Shown here: positions 44,868 to 56,083 of the stretch, one piece after another
How positions within the stretch are numbered: the first letter of the stretch is position 1
Layout: every line of letters begins with the position of its first letter
DNA from: Cheiracanthium punctorium
Lineage: Eukaryota > Arthropoda > Arachnida > Araneae > Cheiracanthiidae
DNA: 64,000 nt
Assembly: GCA_038373885.1 (NCBI GenBank)
Contig: JAWZYV010013285.1
Location: 248,001 to 312,000, forward strand
Direction: 5' to 3'
Notes under the pieces: generated by a model
The model's input: only the letters and a program-made list of their open reading frames with translations
Database searches by the model: none
What the model was told of the DNA's origin: nothing
Position numbers and translations under genes: made by a program

Positions 44868-45420
44868 TTAGGAAAACCTAATAATAATAGTAAAGAAGGG
44901 TTATCATTGCTTTCAGACAGTGGCGTAGCCAAGGGAGGATAGGGGTCGCAACCCCCCTATCCCCCCTTGGCCATTACTAAATGTATGTTCTTCACTCTCT
45001 TATCACACACACGGACACACGTATACGTGTGTGTGAGTTGCAGTAGTCGTAACCCCCACCATGAAAAATTTCTGGCTGCGCCACTTCTTCCAGACCTACT
45101 GAAATTTTGGAGGACAAGGAAAGGTTTGCGGGGGGACGGCACATATCGGATTTAAGAGCAGAAAAGAGAAGTTTTTTTTAAATTTCCAAGCAAATTTTTA
45201 TTTAAAAAAATTTTTGAGACGAATTTTGAAGGGGGGGGGCACAAGGTACGTGGCCCCTTGTCCCCCCTCCCGTTGCTTTCCCTATGGTTCATATAGTTAC
45301 ATGCTTAGGAAACCCTAATAACAATAGCTTTCTCACTGCCAGATCTACTGAACATGGAAGTTTACCCCTTTACCGCAAAACAAAAGAAATTTGGCATAAG
45401 ATCCAATTGAATATATTCCT
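44868..45420 (-). repeat. Family X fragment, reverse, with a MITE inside
   Basis: TTAGGAAAACCTAATAATAA, CCAGACCTACTGAAATTTTG, GAGACGAATTTTGAAGGGGG and AAACCCTAATAACAATAGC are reverse versions of the family X tandem unit. The MITE 44918-45086 interrupts it. Confidence 0.6.
44918..45086 (+). mobile_element. hAT-type MITE, CAGTGGCGTAGCC family, inside family X
   Basis: CAGTGGCGTAGCCAAGGGAG at the left, GGCTGCGCCACT(T) at the right, with CTTTCAGA (44910-44917) and CTTCCAGA (45087-45094) as a 7/8 target duplication. Confidence 0.8.
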
Positions 45421-45821
45421 CATGCATATTACAAAATGAAGAATGTTTATATCCATTTTTTAGTAAAATTTAATCATTTGGGCGTTTTTACCGTTCGCGT
45501 TTTTTCCCCACACCTGGCAAATTATAGATGATCAGCCAACCCAAAAAAACTGTGAGAAAATCTAATCCCAACTATTAAAAGCTCCATCCCTACTAAGTAA
45601 ACGATAAAATAACCTCCCGTATCAACAACAATAAACTCGACTCACAAATCAATAAATTAAGAGATATCGTATCCCTTCTACAGTCCCACATACAATGTCG
45701 TCATTCTCAAAAGCAATTTATCCCCAGTTTTCTTCCTATAAGCTCCCATCTCATCTCACTATTAATGAATGACCATCGGTCTCCGCTTGGAATGTGAACC
45801 GCCTGCAGCATCAACTAGACG

Positions 45822-45989
45822 CAGTGGCGTAGCCAAGGGGGGTATAGGGATCACAACCCCCCATGAGGAATTTTTTGCCATACAAAATGTATATTCTTCA
45901 CTCCCTTATCACACACACGTATCAATATACGTGAGCTGCAGTAGTCGTAACCCCAACCCCCCCATGAAAAATTTCTGGCCACGCCACTG
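45822..45989 (+). mobile_element. hAT-type MITE, CAGTGGCGTAGCC family, intact copy
   Basis: CAGTGGCGTAGCCA and TGGCCACGCCACTG termini with a perfect 8 bp duplication ACTAGACG (45814-45821, 45990-45997). 168 bp, non-coding. It is the reference copy for those at 3625, 23009 and 44918. Confidence 0.9.
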
Positions 45990-46149
45990 ACTAGACGTGT
46001 TGGGATGGGACATCGTCTTTCCAGAGGAAGTGAAATTCCAGGTGCCTCTTTATATCCCCCTGTAATTCTCCAAACGCCTATGTTCTAGACTCGAAATCAA
46101 TGGCAAAGCATACTTCATCCTCAGCATACTAATTTCAGCTAGACGAAAA

Positions 46150-46400
46150 CGGAAACGGTTTCGGAACCAGACAGATTTCGAAATGGATCTGGATCCAAAA
46201 GACAGAAGAGCCGTTTCGGACAGAGATGACCGACTTCGGAACCAAATGAGCGAAAGGAATGGGTCCGGACACAAATGACGGATTTCGGAACCAGATGAAC
46301 CAAAGGGACGGGTACTGACCGAAATGACTGATTTCGCAGCCAGATGAACGATAAGAACAGGTCCGGACCCAAATGACCGAAAACAGTGGATCCGGTTTCG
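46150..46400. repeat. 49-bp minisatellite, open in all three minus frames
   Basis: TTCGGAACCA-type anchors at 46235, 46284 and 46333 give an exact 49-base period; diverged units lie on both sides. The unit contains CCGGACxCAAATGAC. Minus-strand ORFs (46050-46616, 46135-46446, 46139-46372) all arise because a stop-free unit whose length is not a multiple of three cycles through the frames. They are probably not genes. Confidence 0.75.
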
Positions 46401-46599
46401 AACCGGGTCCATTTTTAGAGATGGATCTGCTCCGGACACGTTCCACACTGGGATCTGTTCCTCCGGACCGTTCTGGTCGGAACTACACACTACTATCTGC
46501 AAGCGGGACCATCGTGATTCTACTGGGCCTGCTTGTGCACTCCAAAAGTAGCCTACGGACGTCCCCTCATCGGTTAAATTCGGCCATTGGATGACGTAT

Positions 46600-47195
46600 C
46601 TAAGTGCCGGAACCAATAAGTGTATCCACCATCTGTATGCCTCTTTGGATGGCTAATCGCGGTGCACAAGCAGGCTCGTAGAATCAGGATGGCCCCGCTG
46701 CAAGCTCGTGAGCAGGCATCCTACGTTTCAAGACGAAAAGGAACGGTGGGGGCAGAGCGGAGTTTGAGGCACGGAACGGCCAGAGTGAATCCAGTTTAGA
46801 CTGATGGATGTTGGCGTGTGGATCTGTAAGTCATCTAACTCTAAACCAAGAGCCGTACACTACGAGAGGCTAGCCATTTGGCGTATATTTTGTAATTAAT
46901 AATTATTTTATTTTTATTCTGGTATGATATAAATACCATGGCAAAAAGAATAGATTCGGCTGTCGTTCATGATTCAGGAGCTTCTTCCTAGAGTGCTTCT
47001 CTGAATCAAAACCGGAATTCCACCAACTTACCAACCAACATGCCGGCCGTAGCAAAAAGCTCTTAAATCAAAATCAATCAATCAATCAATCAATCAACCA
47101 ACCAACATATAACTTGCATGCTTGCATGATGCAAAAGCAACAGTAAACTTTATCCATACTTTATGATTTTAATAAAATTGTGAAAATATTTAAAC
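46600..47195. other. Region upstream of MTPAP; possible LTR-like sequence
   Basis: Contains a TATA-like GATATAAATACC (about 46926) and an (AATC)n run at 47068-47098. The GC-richer part 46640-46860 looks repeat-derived. I could not define ends, so I make no LTR claim. No strong core promoter for MTPAP is evident in the last 100 bases before its ATG. Confidence 0.35.
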
Positions 47196-47421
47196 ATGCT
47201 GCGAACAAGTGTGTTGGCTAAACATTTTCTTCGAAAAAATGGTGTTAGTGAGAGTTGCCCTAGTATTTTTTCTTATAAATTAAAACAACATACTCAGTTG
47301 AACAATATTCATTCATTTTGCTGTCGCCGACAAACACTAAGCTTAGGATCATCTAAAAATCTTCTTGCTATCAAAGGAAATAGAAAAGAATCTTCATTTA
47401 AACGATATGAATCATCTCAAG
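47196..47421 (+). CDS. MTPAP: Mitochondrial poly(A) polymerase, exon 1 (presequence)
   Basis: ATG 47196 opens 75 codons plus one base, ending CAAG|GTTTGA. The first ~45 residues (MLRTSVLAKHFLRKNG...) are rich in Arg, Lys, Ser and Leu with few acidic residues, as expected of a mitochondrial targeting peptide. Leaving phase 1, it joins exon 2 to give ...SSQ-ATAARNENF. MTPAP adds short A tails to mitochondrial mRNAs in the matrix. The assignment comes from exons 2-4; this exon is placed by phase and position. An upstream 5' UTR exon is possible. Confidence 0.75.
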
Positions 47422-49313
47422 GTTTGACCTGTTTTGTAACTTTGTTCATGGTTTAACGATATGGATTTCTGCAGCTATTTTCTGTTCTGTTCATTATTGT
47501 TATTTGCATGGTTTTTTCACACATTTCGGCAGGAAGATCTTTGGACTCATCTAGAAAATTTCCTTTCTATGAAACTTGAAATAAAATTCAGATTGCAGAA
47601 TGAGTTAAAATCTCACAAGAAAGTGCTCAACTGCTCCCAACTGCTGTTCAACAGCTCCCAAATGTTACTTAAAAAAAAAAAAAATAGGATGCGTTACGTG
47701 CGTGATAGGATTGATTAAGCAATCTAATTGTAAATTACATACCAGTGTTTTCACTAAAACTTGGGGATTTCTTTTTTTTTTTCTCGCATCATTAAAAAAT
47801 GATAAGTGCTGGAAATTCGCAACCCTACAAATCGGTTTCATTCTGCACAAAATTCTCGCATTTCGAAAGATGAGGACACTTTTCAAAAGTCTCGCATGCA
47901 TCATTCGGTTATTTGTGCAAAATAGCGGTTTTGCTGGGGCAGGGATAAATACCCATTTATACAGTAAAGCCTCGATACAACGATATTTAGGGGACTACAT
48001 AAAATTATCATTCTAGAGGAATGTATCGCTAAATCGAGAAGCGTTTATAGTGTACGGAAATTCTGCAGGACCGCAGAATTTTATCATTATAGCGGAATTT
48101 ATCGAATATCATTATAGCAAGCTTCTGCTAATACTTCACCCACTGGGTATTTACCCAACCCAAATCTATAGGGAGAAATTCTCATCCATTTTTTTAAAAA
48201 ACCTCTCACTCAGTTCTGGAGAAAGGGTGAGAAATTCTCACCCATTTTAACCCCCTAAATGAAAACCCTGCATACGTAAAACCTGTCACCACCATAAACA
48301 TGCACACTAATGGCACAGATGGTCACAAAATCATAATATTGTGACTATTAAATGACATGACTTCACTGTGTGGTCACTGAGTGATGTTGCTGTGAAATCA
48401 CAATGTGACTGCTGATTCTTGCAACTTTAAAGGGCCATTCCACGTCATCACCTAATGAGTGTTGCTCGACATTGTAACAGATTTTTGAAGAAATACCCCT
48501 AAATCTTACGATGGTGAAATGTAAAATCAATCAACTGTTAATTTTTTATAAAATATGCAGGTTAAGAAGAAAAAGAAAGTAATCGTTATTCTATATAAAG
48601 GAAATACTTGGATATTATCAGGGATTGACAAAAGTTATAAAATTTTAGGAGCCACATACATATTGAATTATGTGAATGAAAAAAAGATAGTTGTCAAGGG
48701 ATGCCCTTTAGTCGCCTGAACGATCAGGCGACCAGGTTTTGACAAACCCTGGATATATTAAATTTTGCCATATTTTAATTTCTGAAATTTTACACTGTAT
48801 AAAATATTAAATATTGTTTAAAAACAAACTAATTGATCATTATAATCAAAGTGTAATAATGGTTTAGTAAATTTTAGACAAATATTTAGTATTTGGCCAA
48901 ATATATGGTTAGAATTTTAACCGAATATTTGCTACTCAGCTATATAGTATTGGGTGCATCCCTAATTACCATTTTGTTAACAAAAATCAAAATTTCAAAG
49001 GATCTGGATCTCCTGAACCTCTCCCCTCGCGTTTTTCGATCTGGCATATGGTAATCGTAGCTGATCCAGTAATGGCTGGTATCAATTTGATTTCATGTTT
49101 TGTTTTAGAAATGGGGGGGGGGGGAAGGGAGAACATTTTTTCTGTTGTTGTTGAAGAGAAGGCTTACTGTATGAAGAATTTCTCAAATAAATGTTAATTA
49201 GATCGACTGAAGGTGAAGCATTAGCAATGGCATTCTCTCACTCTTGATCTTTTAACTTTCTTAATCTTTTTGACAGCATTGATTTACACATGTTTTCCTT
49301 TATTTCTTTACAG
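47422..49313 (+). other. MTPAP intron 1
   Basis: Contains a pogo/Tigger-like terminal segment (47962 to about 48115: CAGTAAAGCCTCGATACAAC and later TATCATTATAGC repeats) and a hAT/P-like end AAGGGCCATTCCACGTCA at 48430. Otherwise AT-rich and featureless. Confidence 0.6.
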
Positions 49314-49510
49314 CAACTGCAGCAAGAAATGAAAATTTTGTACCAGCTAAATCATATTTTCAAGAGATATTGAATAGACGAAAAATTCAAGCTCATCAAT
49401 CTGTTTTAGTTGAAGTTGCTAGCAAAGAAGATGTTCCTTTTGCCATGGCTTATTGTGAAAAATATGGTGCCATAGCAAATATTTATTCATATTCAAATGA
49501 AAGTTCAAAT
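49314..49510 (+). CDS. MTPAP: Mitochondrial poly(A) polymerase, exon 2 (N-terminal domain)
   Basis: After acceptor TTTCTTTACAG the frame (phase 1) reads ...FVPAKSYFQEILNRRKIQAH then QSVLVEVASKEDVPFAMAY and CEKYGAIANIYSYSNESSN. This is the RNA-recognition-like N-terminal domain of MTPAP, which supports dimerisation in the human enzyme. Exon 3 must enter in phase 0, and no GT donor gives phase 0. The sequence AAT|GCAAGT does, so a GC-AG intron is inferred, ending the exon at 49510. A GT donor at 49515 would put a stop in exon 3. Confidence 0.85.
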
Positions 49511-50129
49511 GCAAGTATCACTGAGACTTTAACCTAGTTGTGATGTTCTTATTCAAAAATGTTCCAGAATTAGAAATCTTTTTAGTTTATCTCTAGTAAC
49601 TTGAGATTCGTATTAAGTGTACTAGAAAATGTATTAAAAAAAAATATTCAAACAAATAAAATTTTAACAAGTTATGACCAAAGAATGGATTCATGTTTAA
49701 ATTACATTTTGAAGTAAGAATTTCATAAATAATTGGGTTTTTTTTTTCTTTCAAGAAAGTTACATAAAAAAAGATGTGGGTAGTTATCCTCTTTTGACCA
49801 AGCAACTTTGAAAATGTCCTGAAATTGATTTTTAGGTATTTGTCTGCACTATATTTTACAGCAAGAATTTTATTGACATCTTTTTTTTTTCTTTAAAAGG
49901 TATATGCAAAAATAATGCTTTGGCCCTCTGCTCGCCATAGGTTTAAAAGTTTGATAAATCCTCTTTTATAAAGTACCCACTTTACAAACTTCACATACAT
50001 GCTGAATTAGCTTCAGTCATTTGAGCTTGACAAAATATTGAAATATGAAAAAACAACATTCATTTCTGGTCCCCCTAATATTACAGTTCAGGCAATGTTA
50101 TTGCATTTGGATACAGGGAGAGAAAATGT

Positions 50130-50350
50130 AGCAGTGTGCGAGGGCCATACAGAAAGTACTACTTCTTTTATAATTTAAATCTTACTTTGAAAGATTTCTT
50201 AACAATCTTTTTATTTTTATATGCGCATAGATTAAGCTGTTTTTTCACACAGTCACCCAATATATTTACCCACTTGTCATACTCTGAAACAAGATTTTGT
50301 ATGCTTTCATCATATATTTCCATAGCCAATCCATTCATAAGTATTGTTTC
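50130..50350 (-). pseudogene. Possible mariner transposase C-terminal remnant
   Basis: On the minus strand the translation contains QNLVSEYDKWVNILGDCVKK, similar to the C-terminal 'W.KC....GDYVEK' segment of mariner transposases, and the plus strand has an AGGGCCATACAGAAAGTACTA end resembling a mariner terminus (50141). No other part of the element is visible. Confidence 0.45.
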
Positions 50351-51487
50351 TTAATTCTGATGCATACTGTGAAATGCTAAAGAAACAACGTTGAGCTATT
50401 CAAAATCGCACGACGGGATTATTGTCAAAAATCACAATTCTTGAGTTGCAGCAGCAACATCGTAAGTAAGCTACATGTTGAGTTATTTCTTATAATGGGT
50501 GACTCTCAGAAAGATGTACTTGCATAAGAATTTATTATTATTATTATTAAGCTAGATACTCATGTTTTGTTGAATCATACTGATTGGCAGTTAAGTTCTG
50601 AGTACAAAGGGTTGAAGAAAATAAAAATAAAAAAACTCCAGTGGTGATTTTTCTTAATCCCATTCTGTAGGCAAAAAAGATGAGTGTGAATCTGCATTTT
50701 AATTTTTTTTACTTGAATTTTCTTTAAATTTGCTTCCACAATGGCAGGCAATTCAGAAAACTGATGATAACAAAATCAAGGGATACAGTTGGATATTGTA
50801 GCTACATATCTATCATCTACACCCAACATTTAACTACGGCACTTGATAGTTAAATGATCAAAGAATTTGTTACATTGAGTGAGTACTGTGAGGTATTGCT
50901 TGCGGCAGAGGGGGGAAGAGCGGGTATTTTGAGGTGGTTTTGCTGCATCACATAATGTCTGTCTAAATGTTGACTGAGAAGCTATAAGGTTCATATGCAT
51001 TTCAATCACGTCAGCTCTCTTCAAGATCTATTGATAGCGTACATAAAGCATTAGTGTGAAATTGTTATAGTGAATACATATCGTGTTAAAGTAAAAAATT
51101 AAATAATGCAGTGTCGGCTTATACTTGTCGAAAAGCCAAATCTAAATGCAGAAAATGTTTACGGTTAGAGAGGGCTTCTCAAGAGCAATCCAGTAATACC
51201 CGTAAAACACCATATGACAGAGTGAAGTGGTGCTGGGAATGTAAAAGAATGAGGTTGCCCAAGTAGATAAACGACGGCAGGGCCGGCCCTAACAGTTTTG
51301 CCGCCCCGGACAAAAATATAAAATGCCGACCCCCCCCCCCCCCCAGTAAAAGTACTATTAAAAGAAATAAATTGTTTACAGATTCTGTTTTCATGCCTAA
51401 CAGCCCAGCTAAAAACCAAAAGAAAGAGAGAAAAATCAAGAGTTATTTTTCTGACTTTTAATTTCGCAAAATTCCTGACTTTTTCTC

Positions 51488-51815
51488 TTAAATCAATTTT
51501 TCAACTAATTCATGTTCGATAGCCAATGTAGTTAAATTATTTAACGTATCTGGAAGAGTTGTGGAACATAAGAAATTTTTAGTTAACTTTAATTTTGAGA
51601 AACTCTTCTCTGCACTTGCCACACTTATCGGCAAAGAAAGCGAAATTCTCGAAGCAATAGCAAGATGTGCGTGTAAAATCTAGAGTTGAAATTAGCTTTA
51701 AAATTTCAATTGGGCTTTCCTTTTTGCCTAATAAGGCCGTAACTGACACTATTTCATTTACTAGATCAAGCGCGTTTATATTTTCCGATTCCCCATCGGT
51801 CAGTATTAACTCCAA
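51488..51815 (-). pseudogene. hAT transposase, C-terminal dimerisation region, frameshifted
   Basis: Two minus-strand frames join near 51670. Upstream: ELILTDGESENINALDLVNE and VTALLGKKESPIEILKLIST. Downstream to stop 51488: SLPISVASAEKSFSKLKLTK, then NFLCSTTLPDTLNNLTTLAI and EHELVEKL. The 'PISVASAEKSFSKLK' block is the signature of the hAT C-terminal dimerisation domain. One frameshift separates the halves and the catalytic core is missing. Confidence 0.88.
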
Positions 51816-52329
51816 TTGTTTACACTATAAACAGTGTTAACACTGTTACACTGTGTTACAATGTTTAATAATACTCTTTAGGAGTGTCTTTTATCTCATT
51901 TATGCCGTGCAAAAATGTAAAATAATTACATTGGGTACTTATTAAATTAAATCTGCACTGTTAGGTATTAATCGCTTTGTTTACTGTAAAAAAATAAAAC
52001 TATCTTAAATTTTAATTTAGGATCTTTCCCCAGATCATCTCGTGATTCGCAATCCAAATTAATAGGTTACGCGGCTGCTTAAACTCAGTGTTAACCAGAA
52101 TACTATCTCGTCGGTCAGTTCTCTTGCATAACAGAACATTTCATTTAAAATCACATCCAATCGAAGATCCTTACAAAAAAATCTTTACAGTTTCTTAAGA
52201 GTTCTAGAACAGATGGTTGTCTTTTGACTGCAATAGCTTTCTTAATGGATTCATGGAATTGAAGATTTTATACCAAATAATAATAAATCATACTTATAAC
52301 TGATCATACATACCTATAAAATATTTCTA

Positions 52330-53513
52330 ATTCGTTTAAAAGGTTTGAGATTTAAAACAGTTGTTTGAAAACTGTGTGTAAATGTATGTTCGCCCTTTGT
52401 TAAAAAATGGCTCAATGGAATAGAATGAAATTTGGAATTATATTGAATTGTAAGTTAATTGAAACAATGGATACCAAAATTGTTTTAAGTAATTCATACA
52501 CTTTGAGATTTTGTAAAAATCGTTTAAAAAGTTTGTTCTGGCATCCATCAAAAACGGATTAAGAGAACAGAATGAAATTAGGTTATATGATGGCTAACAA
52601 AGCATCATCGAAATTTTTTTAAGATTTGAATAAATTGAAAGGGTCTGTAAAAGTTGCATTCTATTTTTTTTCTTTTTTAGGGGGCGGGGAGAGAGGGGGG
52701 GGGGCGTCCCTTTAAGGCGTCTGGAGGTAATAAAAAAGTGGCTGTTCATCTTATACAAATTACGTCGATTTCTTTTTTTTAATTATTATTTTTTTTAATT
52801 TTGAGAAAATTGTGCAAAAATTTTCAGGCATAATATTAAAATTTCTAAAGTTAATAGAACAAAATTCAGTTACTGACGAGGAGATTGAGTTAATTACATT
52901 GCTTGAATTCTTCCTAATTAAATATATATTTATATATTATTTTGAGAAAATTTTGTGTGACCACTTCGTGAAAACAACTAGTGGTCAGACAAAAGGGAAT
53001 GAAATGAAATTTTGTTAAAAAGTAGGCGGTTAGTAAATTAAAATTACAGGTTTTTAATTTTCTACAAATTTGAATTACTTTTGAGGTATGACGTAAACTT
53101 TGATAAAGTTCTCTGCGCATCAAGTAAAATCATCAAAATATAATTCAATCAGATGTTGCAGTGTTAAATATAGGCTACTTGCTATTACAAACCCTTTTCC
53201 AGGTATTCTCTTTTCAGTTTAATATTCATTACTAGCATCTTCTTTTGCACGTTTAAATGACTTTTTGATGTAGGAAGCTCATCCACTAAAAGAAAACGTT
53301 AATTTTGAATGTAAAATATTTTCTCTATTGACAGTTTGTCTCAGTAATTTGTTACTCTCTAACCTGTAATCTTTAAACAATACACAAGAGTTATAACTTT
53401 GCTTTCTATATTTCTGCCAGTATGCTAATTCCATTTTTTGTACTCTTACAATGCAAACGAAATTTCGCGCGGTTAGTAAAAACCCATCAATGACGGATGG
53501 ATACATCAGTTAG
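52330..53513 (+). mobile_element. Decayed third copy of Helitron A, inside the hAT remnant
   Basis: The right part in reverse matches the 3' end of A1/A2: ACAGGTTAGAGAGTAAC, AAAGCAAAGTTATAA, GCATTGTAAGAGTACA. It ends ...CCATCAATGACGGATGGATACATCAGTTAG before T: a CCATC/GATGG hairpin and TTAG in place of CTAG. The left part has scattered AGAATGAAATTTGG and ACAAAAGGGAATGAAATGAA unit fragments. The 5' border is uncertain. Confidence 0.55.
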
Positions 53514-54209
53514 TAAAGTTATATAGAATGATATTCTTCGGAATATTTTTTTATCTTTCGGAATTCCTTCGCTAATACAAAATGTATTTTTCAAATTCGA
53601 GACAAAATGCCGCCCCTAAAATTTGCCGCCCCGGACAGGGGTCCGGTTTGTCCGGCCCTAGGGCCGCCCCTGACGACGGCCCCAGTACATCTGCAGCTGG
53701 GGTGACCGATGCTATGCAAGTGCATGATGTAATCACTTCTATATCAGTGTCAGACTTTATAGACATCGATCATGTGTGAACGTGGATTAAGATACATTGA
53801 GCAGCAGCTAGTGCACGTTTCATTACTACGTATGTCAGTAATCCATTCGGACATAAGTGTGGTGTATGTTTACTGGATTTCTTTCCCAAACCTCGTGAAA
53901 CCGAAAGAAAATATTGCTCGTGACATGCACGCATTCATGTAAAAACACATAGCTGTGCTCAGGACACAGCCACAACCCCTCCTCTTTTTTTTTTTGTATA
54001 ATGAATGTGTGCTTATCTGTCCAACTTACTTCATTTCTCATATGTCAACCAGGGCTACTTCACTCTAACATGAAAAAGAAGTTGTACTGAACAAACAATA
54101 CATGATAAATAAAAGTTTGGTGGCTTGAGAAATACTTTGTACCCTGGTTAAGAGTAATTTGATAGTTTGGGGTAAATTTAATGATTCGTTGTTGGCAACA
54201 CTGGAGGTT

Positions 54210-54375
54210 TATTTTCCCCACCAGCAGCCGAGAGCATAGCACTCTCAACTAGCAGACCTAGCTGTTTGGAGTTTTCCTTGGGTTTTCTCCGAAACTTATA
54301 GGTTAGGACCCCTTAGGAAAACCCCACGGGGGGGGTGCCCCCCTGTAGCCTAGATACCCCGAGTAGATAATTCAG
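54210..54375 (+). mobile_element. SINE family S, 3' part
   Basis: Contains GTTTTCCTTGGGTTTTCTCCGAAACTTA, split here as GTTTTCCTTGG and GTTTTCTCCGAAACTTA, then AGGACCCCTTAGG and GTGCCCCCCTGTAGCC, matching the body and tail of the S copies. The promoter boxes are missing. Confidence 0.5.
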
Positions 54376-55879
54376 GCATGAAAGTTTTCAGTCTTTTCAA
54401 CATCATTGATGCATTTGAGATTTAGTATTTAAATTAGTTTAATGAATTGAGTTTTACTGAATACAGTGATATATTGAATATTAGTTAATTTAATAATGAA
54501 TTATTAAAATATAAGAATAACATGTAATGTGTTAAATGCATAATAATTTATTTGTTAAGTATGATCTGCAGCAAAGTTCAGTCTTTTTAACTATTTCCTA
54601 CTTTCATGCCTGATAATTGGCTGTAATCCCTCAAACTCAAACTGGAGGTTATTTTGTCAGTATTTGCTTACATGTAAAGATTTTTTTCCTCCAAACTCTT
54701 TCCTGTGAGGCAGTCTGTAAAAGAAGATTTGTATAAAAATATTACCTTTAGTAACCTGTTACCAACTTTTAATCATAGTTTGTCCTTAAATTTTTTGTCC
54801 TAACAGCCTCTTTCATGTTAGACCAAAGTAATAACTCCAGTTGACAGTAATTTAAAAATATTTTTCATATCTTAAACGCTATTACCATATTAGCCTAAAT
54901 ATAACGTGATATTTTTTGACCTATCATTTCCCTTGAAAAACCTGACTTGCACTGAGTTTGAGACTTTTATAATGGATTTTCTAATTATCTTTAAGCAAAA
55001 TTTTGGTGTCACATTACATTCGGGCTAATATGGTATGTTTTTAAGAGCTTGCAGTTGGTTTTACAAAAGTTGGGATTACTGTCCCAGACTTTTGAGGTTG
55101 AGGCTTTTCAAGTGGCTATGCAGCAATTAATTGATATTTTTAATATTGTTGTTGAAAAAGGACTATTGGTTGAAGATTTTTGATTAGCTATATAGAGGGT
55201 GTTGTGAAAGGGGCAAGAAAGTCACATTAGAAAATGAAAGATTTTAATCATGAGGTTTTTCCATATTCAGCCCAAAAAGTTTCAAGATTGTTTTAGTATC
55301 ATTGCTTTTAATAATGACACCCCACCCCGCCCGAAAAAAGAAAAACAAACAACTGTTGTAGTTGTTCAATTAAACAGTTAAAACAAAACACAAAAAATAA
55401 ATGTTAAACTAAACCCATGTGAAAATCTCTTCATTTCTATAAAATTATGACTGTTTTTCTATAGACTTTTTTAATCATTTCCTTAAGAGAATGGTATCAG
55501 AATTATAAAAGAAAGATTCCTTAATCAAAGAAATGCCATAGTCAGAAAACACTTTAATTTTTTTTAATTAAACATCAAATCAGCTTTTCTTATTTTAACT
55601 TTTTATTTATTTATTTTGACAATTTAAATTAAAACAATCATTTTGAAAATATATTCTTTAATGAACACTTTGTGTCGATTAAAGAATAAGCACAAAGTGT
55701 TCCAAATATCTTTAACTGTTCAATCATATCTAGGGAAATAATTTGCATAAAATTCTGTACGATATGATTCCTGTCGTACTTGTTTATAAATCTGTAGTGT
55801 AATTTTTTTATTTATTTTTTTGTTTTTATGCAACTGAATTCTGAATTTTAAAAACCTTTTTTTCTTTTCTTTCTTTTAG

Positions 55880-56083
55880 CATTTTGTATTATTTGAGTTT
55901 TCATCTGAAGCCAGTGCAAAGAAGCTACTTCAGAATTGTGGATTCAAAAAAATTGATGATGCTTTTCCTGTATGTTCGCGGTTGATTAAGTATGTGAAAA
56001 AGCCTAATGCTCAACTACCAAAAGGAAACCTGAATATAAATGAGGAAAGTAGTTTAGAGCCATCCTTTAAACCAGGAGCTAGT
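55880..56083 (+). CDS. MTPAP: Mitochondrial poly(A) polymerase, exon 3
   Basis: Acceptor CTTTCTTTTAG at 55879, 68 codons, donor GTATGT at 56084, phase 0 at both ends. Reads HFVLFEFSSEASAKKLLQNC then GFKKIDDAFPVCSRLIKYVK: the last strand of the RRM-like domain (HFVLFEF) and the following linker. The final residues (NEESSLEPSFKPGAS) are a low-conservation linker to the catalytic domain. Confidence 0.88.

Larger units (their letters stand above)
51278..53672 (-). mobile_element. hAT remnant of the CAGGGCCGGCCC family
   Basis: CAGGGCCGGCCCTA at the left and TAGGGCCGCCCCTG at the right, with the 7 bases ACGACGG directly outside both ends (51271-51277, 53673-53679). Both termini contain GCCGCCCCGGACA. 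The interior has a hAT transposase C-terminus (minus strand) and a decayed Helitron (about 52330-53513), with G-rich simple sequence at 52680. Confidence 0.8.
49511..55879 (+). other. MTPAP intron 2 (predicted GC-AG), with nested transposons
   Basis: Donor GCAAGT, acceptor CTTTCTTTTAG. It holds a mariner-like remnant (50130-50350), the hAT remnant 51278-53672 with a Helitron copy, and a SINE tail (54210-54375). 54376-55879 is AT-rich with nothing I can name. Confidence 0.65.

Noticed and set aside
46050..46616. 188-codon minus-strand ORF
   Set aside because: It spans the 49-bp minisatellite, and two other minus frames are open over the same bases; explained by a stop-free repeat unit.
46640..47040. 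Second LTR-like region with a TATA motif
   Set aside because: No convincing TG...CA ends, poly(A) signal or duplication could be fixed.
47461..47718. 85-codon ORF just after MTPAP exon 1
   Set aside because: Lies in intron 1, ends in a poly-A run, and does not connect in phase with exon 2.
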